Source of the DNA: Bradyrhizobium guangdongense
GTDB lineage: Bacteria; Pseudomonadota; Alphaproteobacteria; Rhizobiales; Xanthobacteraceae
Length of the DNA: 64,000 nucleotides
Direction of reading: 5' to 3'
Assembly: GCF_004114975.1 (NCBI RefSeq)
Contig: NZ_CP030051.1
Location: 2,232,001-2,296,000, forward strand
In this document: positions 59,961 through 64,000 of the stretch, piece after piece
Numbering within the stretch: the first letter of the stretch is position 1
Layout of the letters: the number at the start of each line of letters is the position of its first letter
Translations under genes and position numbers: made by a program
Notes under the pieces: model-generated
The model's input: only the letters and a program-made list of their open reading frames with translations
The model's database searches: none
Told to the model about the DNA's origin: nothing

Positions 59961-60291
59961 CAGGCGGACGCCTCGGATGTCATCATTCTTTGCGTGACGG
60001 GCCCCTCAAGTTGAAGCGATCCTCACCGGCGAGGCAGGCATTTTGTCGCGCCTCCGCAAGGGGTGCGTTATCGTCGATTGTTCGACGGCGCTGCGGGACT
60101 CGACTTTGCGGATGGCCGCCGCGCTAAAGAATATCTCCTACTGCCGGACGATGGCGGGTAAACTCCGGGGCATCCAAGGCGATTGCTGACGGCGTGGGCG
60201 CCGCCATCGCGGCGGTGTCGAGAGCGGCCATGGCCACGCCTATTTTTCCGACCTGGTGCGGCTCCTTCGGAAGACGAAACCGGCAGCCTAG
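59961..60291 (+). pseudogene. Broken 3-hydroxyisobutyrate dehydrogenase-like gene
   Basis: Three lesions are visible. Frame 1 carries QADASDVIILCVTGPS (59961 to ~60008). A frameshift then moves to VEAILTGEAGILSRLRKGCV and IVDCSTALRDSTLRMAAALK. A TGA follows at 60187-60189. A C-terminal-like end GVESGHGHAYFSDLVRLLRK (60214 on) lies in the same frame, with roughly 150 residues of the expected middle, including the catalytic Lys helix, missing. The wording ASDVVI...VDCSTS and GHGD..S.L.RLL is that of the beta-hydroxyacid dehydrogenase family. The N-terminal NAD-binding loop is also absent. Non-functional. Confidence 0.7.
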
Positions 60292-60326
60292 AGAGAATAA
60301 GTGTTGAGACAGGGAAGACTAACCCA

Positions 60327-61811
60327 ATGACGACAAAGACCGACATCCGATTTCCTGTGGACGGCCGAACGCGCAAGATGTTCGTCGATGGCGCGTGGGT
60401 CGAGGCCCGCTCGGGGCAAGTCTTCGAGACGCGCAACCCTGCGACCGGGGAAGTGATCGGTCGCGTCCCGCGGGGAGATGCCGGCGATATCGACATCGCC
60501 GTCAGGGCCGCCCGTCGCGCCTTTGCCGGGCCCTGGAGCCGCTTCAAACCGTTCGAGCGACAGGCTCTGCTCCTGCGTATCGCCGACCTGTTCGAGAAGT
60601 ACTGGGAAGAGATCAGCCAGTCCGACACGGCGGACATGGGCATGCCGATCGTCAGGACGCGGGCCAACAAGCTTCGCGTGCTCGGCATGCTCAGATATTA
60701 CGCCGGCATGGCCACCGCGATTCATGGCCAGACGATCGACAATTCGCTCCCGGGCGACATCGTCTCGTTCACGCGGAAGGAGCCGGTCGGCGTCGTCGGC
60801 GCGATCATCCCCTGGAACGCGCCCACGGCTGCGTCGGTCTGGAAGATCGGGCCGGCGCTCGCGACCGGCTGCACGATCGTGCTGAAGCCGTCCGAAGAAG
60901 CGCCGCTGACGCCGCTCTTGATCGCGGATTTGATGAACGAGGCGGGAGTGCCGCCCGGCGTCGTCAATGTCGTGACCGGGACCGGGGCGGAGGCGGGCGC
61001 GCCTCTTGCCGAGCATTCAGGTGTCGACAAGATTGTCTTCACGGGATCTACTGCAACCGGACAAGCCATCATTCGTGCGTCCGCTGGCAATCTCAAGCGG
61101 GTGTCGCTCGAGCTCGGCGGAAAGTCGCCGGTCATCGTCTGCGCCGATGCCGACCTCGACAAGGCCGTCCCGATTGCGGCAATGGCGGCGTTTGCCAATT
61201 CGGGCCAGATTTGCATCGCCGGCTCCCGCCTGTTCGTCGAACGGTCGATCCACGACGAGTTGGTCGAACGGCTCGGGAAATTCGCTTCGGCCCTGAAGAT
61301 CGGTGACGGAGCGGATCCCTCGACCGAGATCGGACCTCTCGTTTCCGAGCGACAACTCGACAAGGTCGAAGGTTTCCTGAACAGCGGACGTAACGAGGGC
61401 GCGAAGGTCGTGACCGGAGGCCGGAGACTGAGAGAGGGTAATTTCGCCAAGGGCAATTTCGTGCAGCCGACCGTGTTCGCAGGCGTTTCCGACAACATGC
61501 AGATCGCTCGCGACGAAATCTTTGGTCCTGTCATTTCCGCGCTGCCGTTCGATACGCTCGATGAAGCCGTGGAACGCGCCAACGCGACGCCCTACGGGCT
61601 TGCGGCCGGTGTCTTCACGCGCGACGTGAGCAAGGCCCATATCGTCTCGCGCAGTCTGCGCGCGGGTTCGGTCTGGGTGAACACGTATCACGCCATCGAC
61701 CCTGCATTGCCTTTCGGCGGCTACAAGATGAGCGGCTATGGCCGGGAGGGCGGCACCGAGCAACTCGACGAGTACCTGAACACGAAAGGGGTCTGGATCA
61801 AGCTGGACTGA
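60327..61811 (+). CDS. NAD(P)-dependent aldehyde dehydrogenase
   Basis: 494 residues from the ATG at 60327 with AGGGAAG upstream; the upstream open frame overlaps the pseudogene and is not coding. Intact ALDH: Asn164 in AIIPWNAPTAASVWK, Glu262 in VSLELGGKSPVIVCADADLD, Cys296 in FANSGQICIAGSRLFVE, and C-terminal GSVWVNTYHAIDPALPFGGY with KMSGYGREGG. It belongs to the broad ALDH1/betaine-aldehyde-like group; the substrate cannot be told. It sits 35 bases after the broken dehydrogenase gene and may once have been in an operon with it. Confidence 0.93.
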   Translation: MTTKTDIRFPVDGRTRKMFVDGAWVEARSGQVFETRNPATGEVIGRVPRGDAGDIDIAVRAARRAFAGPWSRFKPFERQALLLRIADLFEKYWEEISQSDTADMGMPIVRTRANKLRVLGMLRYYAGMATAIHGQTIDNSLPGDIVSFTRKEPVGVVGAIIPWNAPTAASVWKIGPALATGCTIVLKPSEEAPLTPLLIADLMNEAGVPPGVVNVVTGTGAEAGAPLAEHSGVDKIVFTGSTATGQAIIRASAGNLKRVSLELGGKSPVIVCADADLDKAVPIAAMAAFANSGQICIAGSRLFVERSIHDELVERLGKFASALKIGDGADPSTEIGPLVSERQLDKVEGFLNSGRNEGAKVVTGGRRLREGNFAKGNFVQPTVFAGVSDNMQIARDEIFGPVISALPFDTLDEAVERANATPYGLAAGVFTRDVSKAHIVSRSLRAGSVWVNTYHAIDPALPFGGYKMSGYGREGGTEQLDEYLNTKGVWIKLD

Positions 61812-62006
61812 CCCGGCCTCTGTCAATGCTCGGCAAGTCTTTTGCCGGGTTTGCGCTTGGCCGAACTCGCGCCGCGGAAGACCTCGATCCCGCAACATAT
61901 CTTGATTTAGGCCTGCAGCGGGTCAATTTCTGTTCGGAAAATCCCGAGCGGCATGTCTGATCGGCGGGACCAAGAGTGGTCGCACTCGGTTCGTCCCTGC
62001 CGGAGT

Positions 62007-62147
62007 TCAACGACAGATGCCCACGGGATGGCTGAAAATCTCGAAATCGCTGCCCCGTGCGATGCCGATGAGCGTCAGCCCGGCAGCCTCGGCAGTTCGT
62101 ATCGCAAGCGCAGTCGGCGCGGAGATCGGGACGATGACGGCGCCGCC
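62007..62147 (-). pseudogene. fdhD: C-terminal fragment of FdhD (formate dehydrogenase sulfurtransferase)
   Basis: 46 codons before a TGA: GGAVIVPISAPTALAIRTAE, then AAGLTLIGIARGSDFEIFSH and PVGICR. The SAPTALA...AGLTL.G..RG..F.I.SHP pattern is the C-terminal signature of FdhD, which delivers sulfur to the molybdenum cofactor of formate dehydrogenase. Residues before this in the same frame are unrelated, and no catalytic Cys region is present, so only the last sixth of the gene remains. No fdh genes are nearby. Confidence 0.65.
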
Positions 62148-62253
62148 GATGCGGCTGTCTTCTGCACCCGGATGGAACGCCTCGGCGTGACGCGGGTTCC
62201 TAAGCTGGACGCGCCAACGCGCAGAGAGTCGCCGGTCGCGGCGGTGGAGGACG

Positions 62254-62862
62254 ATGAGGGACAGCCAGTCGCAGGTTGCCGAAATCCGGGATGCAGTCCA
62301 TCTGTGCATCGATATGCAGAACATCTTCGCTCCCGGCGGTCTTTGGGCAACTCCCTGGATGGAGCGCGTCCTGCCGACGATCGTCGATATCGTTTCGCGT
62401 CATCAGCCGCGAACGATCTTCACCCGCTTCATCACGCCGAAAGTCCCCGAGGACCGGCCGGGCCAGTGGCAAAGCTACTTTCGGCGCTGGCACCAGGCGA
62501 CGCGCGATCATCTCCCGCCGTCCGCGCTCGAGCTCGTGCCGCCTCTGGCACGTTACGTGCCGCCGCTCCGGATCGTCGACAAGCCGGCTTACTCGGCGTT
62601 CAGCAATCCCGCGCTGGCAAGTTTGCTGGTTGAGCTCGGCATCGGGACCGTGGTGATATCGGGCGCGGAGACGGACGTTTGTGTCCTCTCGACGGTGCTG
62701 AGCGCCGTCGATCTCGGCTTCAGGGTCGTCATTGTGGAGGACGCGCTGTGCAGCTCGTCGGATGTCGGCCACGATGCGCTCATGACGATGTACCGAACGC
62801 GCTTCCACGGCCAGGTCGATCTCGTGACCTCGGAGGAACTGAACGAGTTCTGGCGCGAGTAG
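62254..62862 (+). CDS. Isochorismatase-family cysteine hydrolase
   Basis: 202 residues with ribosome site GGTGGAGGACG. The catalytic triad of the family is visible: Asp20 in HLCIDMQNIFAPGG, Lys110 in RIVDKPAYSAFSNP and Cys143 in VISGAETDVCVLSTVL, the last with the usual preceding cis-peptide region. Members include nicotinamidases, N-carbamoylsarcosine amidases and ureidoacrylate hydrolases; the substrate is not predictable. The PEDRPGQWQSYFRRW region resembles amidase-type members. It lies between the fdhD fragment and a flavodoxin-fold oxidoreductase. Confidence 0.9.
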   Translation: MRDSQSQVAEIRDAVHLCIDMQNIFAPGGLWATPWMERVLPTIVDIVSRHQPRTIFTRFITPKVPEDRPGQWQSYFRRWHQATRDHLPPSALELVPPLARYVPPLRIVDKPAYSAFSNPALASLLVELGIGTVVISGAETDVCVLSTVLSAVDLGFRVVIVEDALCSSSDVGHDALMTMYRTRFHGQVDLVTSEELNEFWRE

Positions 62863-62998
62863 CCGGACGACCGGCCGCTTGTCCTTGCGCAGCCTCTCAA
62901 GCACCTCGCGATCGTGCGAGTTCCTACTTTTGATACCTCGGGAACCGCACGTCCGATCCTGGGTTGGTGGGATCGCACCCACTCACCGAGGGCCCGGC

Positions 62999-64000
62999 AT
63001 GACGGAACTCGACGTTCGCAAGGGGATGCCGCCCGTCAAACTGTCGCGCGAAGAATTCGAGCGGCGTTACAGACGGGAGTTCGTCGATCCCGCTTTCACG
63101 CCGCTTCAGGGCGAGCTCGATGCGATCATCGGCGCCGCCTGGGATGCTTACAGCAATTCGCGCAAGGCGCCGCTGACGCGGAAGGCGGGCGCAGGCTTTT
63201 CCGATCCGGACTACGACTTGTCCATCGATTGGCTGCAGACCCGCGCGGCGGTGCTGGACGCCCAGCGCCGCCATGATGACGCCAGCGCGCCCGCGCGCAT
63301 CCTCATCATCAACGCCTCCGCCCGCAGCGAGCACACCTGTCCCGGCGAAATGTCGAAGACGTGGCGTATGGTCAAGCTGGCTGAGCCGGTTTTTGTCGAG
63401 ATGGGATTTGCCGTCGACATTCTCGATCTCTCCCGCCTAGCTTCAGAGTTCGGCAAGAGAATTCATCCCTGCAAATCCTGCGTCTCGACGGCGATGCCGC
63501 TCTGCCACTGGCCATGCAGTTGCTACCCGAACTATTCACTCGGCCAAACCAGCGACTGGATGAACGAGATCTATCCGCTCTGGGTGGCGGCGCACGGCAT
63601 CCTGATCGTGACCCCGGTGAACTGGTATCACGTCCCAGGCGGGCTCAAGGCGATGATGGATCGCCTGGTTTGTGCCGATGGCGGCAATCCGGATCCGACC
63701 TCGACCCACGGCAAGAAAGCTGCCGAAGCGAAGGCGATCGAGCTGAAGGGCTGGCCGTATCCGCGCCATCTCGCCGGCCGGCATTTCGGTCTGGTCGTCC
63801 ACGGCGACAGCACTGGTGCGGAAGGCGTGCGCCGCGCTCTGTCCGACTGGCTGACCGACATGCATCTGGTCTCGTCGGGACGCTTCGGCGAGATGGACGG
63901 TTATGTCGGCTACATGGAGAAATACGCCACCTCGCATCACGAGCTGGATGAAGATCGCGGGTTTCAACACCAGGTTTTGAATGCGGCGCGGGCACTCGGA
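62999..64000 (+). CDS. Flavodoxin-fold NAD(P)H-dependent FMN oxidoreductase, 3' end beyond window
   Basis: 334 codons open from the ATG at 62999 to the window edge with no stop. The N-terminal ~95 residues (KGMPPVKLSREEFERRYRRE, FVDPAFTPLQ) form an extension. The flavodoxin-like domain then begins ARILIINASARSEHTCPGEM, the FMN phosphate-binding region. It continues with a CxxC-like HPCKSCVSTAMPLCHWPCSC, then GILIVTPVNWYHVPGGLKAM and MDRLVCADGG, as in the FMN_red/WrbA-like group. Seven Cys around the CKSC...CHWPCSC stretch are unusual and hint at metal or disulfide chemistry. Cytoplasmic quinone- or flavin-reductase role inferred. Confidence 0.8.
   Translation, partial: MTELDVRKGMPPVKLSREEFERRYRREFVDPAFTPLQGELDAIIGAAWDAYSNSRKAPLTRKAGAGFSDPDYDLSIDWLQTRAAVLDAQRRHDDASAPARILIINASARSEHTCPGEMSKTWRMVKLAEPVFVEMGFAVDILDLSRLASEFGKRIHPCKSCVSTAMPLCHWPCSCYPNYSLGQTSDWMNEIYPLWVAAHGILIVTPVNWYHVPGGLKAMMDRLVCADGGNPDPTSTHGKKAAEAKAIELKGWPYPRHLAGRHFGLVVHGDSTGAEGVRRALSDWLTDMHLVSSGRFGEMDGYVGYMEKYATSHHELDEDRGFQHQVLNAARALG

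Noticed and set aside
59850..59988. Possible 44-codon gene on the minus strand starting ATGATG
   Set aside because: Its second half resembles HglS sequence upstream of the intact C-terminal remnant, so it is better explained as part of the pseudogene; its first codons are antisense to the broken dehydrogenase.
61812..62006. Possible 44-residue ORF or further gene remnant after the aldehyde dehydrogenase
   Set aside because: No family could be recognised in any frame, and there is no ribosome site; too weak to list as a gene.

Overview
The window reads as chromosome of an alphaproteobacterium, most likely Bradyrhizobium. The evidence is high GC, dense ATGA-coupled operons, an 86-residue SemiSWEET that (from memory) closely matches the B. 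japonicum protein, several small proteins and palindromic intergenic repeats I associate with that genus, and a very large complement of periplasmic binding proteins. No rRNA, CRISPR array, intact insertion sequence or phage gene was seen. There is one tRNA, tRNA-Lys(CUU).

Layout. 1-2.9 kb: NitT/TauT-type ABC importer (ATPase partial at the left edge, permease, binding protein) with a periplasmic cupin on the opposite strand. 2.9-8.1 kb: Nudix protein, then a branched-chain-amino-acid-type livGFHM set whose last gene overlaps a PPK2 polyphosphate kinase. 8.2-15 kb: metallo-beta-lactamase-fold hydrolase, MscS-type channel, orphan TctC binding protein and malic enzyme, separated by palindromic repeats. 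15-20.2 kb: BlaI-type repressor coupled to an unusual M56 (BlaR1-like) metalloprotease, an RlpA lipoprotein and small conserved genes. 20.3-28.4 kb: a Baeyer-Villiger monooxygenase/esterase fusion, a carboxylesterase-fold protein lacking its catalytic serine, an extradiol dioxygenase, small lower-GC genes, a GST and SemiSWEET. 28.4-31.1 kb: glgA and glgC, in line with SemiSWEET. 31.5-36 kb: Gly/Tyr-rich exported protein, CmcJ-family protein, short RlpA protein, Gfo/Idh/MocA oxidoreductase, orphan LivK-type binding protein. 36.4-41.2 kb: complete sugar ABC importer. 41.3-49.3 kb: exported hydrolase, SMP-30 lactonase, and a LIV-type importer with a fused double ATPase and two paralogous binding proteins. 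49.6-52.8 kb: ddl, kdsB and a second SMP-30 lactonase. 53-57.5 kb: small membrane protein, a leucine-rich leader peptide and leuA, orphan DctP binding protein, Spy-like protein. 57.5 kb to the end: tRNA-Lys followed by two aldehyde dehydrogenases, three decayed gene fragments (HglS-, 3-hydroxyisobutyrate-dehydrogenase- and FdhD-like), an isochorismatase-family hydrolase and a flavodoxin-fold oxidoreductase running off the right edge.

How it works together. The main theme is uptake: seven solute-binding proteins of five classes, three of which lack any membrane partner in the window. Central metabolism is represented by leucine synthesis, glycogen synthesis, malic enzyme and polyphosphate-dependent nucleotide phosphorylation, and the envelope by ddl, kdsB, two RlpA proteins and an MscS channel. 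The most unusual objects are (i) the M56 sensor-protease, whose long C-terminal half carries DUF3471-like segments, a von-Hippel-Lindau-beta-like segment and a duplicated module, with similar putative operator sequences on both sides of the blaI/M56 pair; (ii) the monooxygenase-esterase fusion; (iii) the Ser-to-Gly carboxylesterase homologue; (iv) the leuA leader peptide; and (v) the decayed gene cluster beyond the tRNA. Family names and comparisons rest on recalled sequence signatures; no database search was run.
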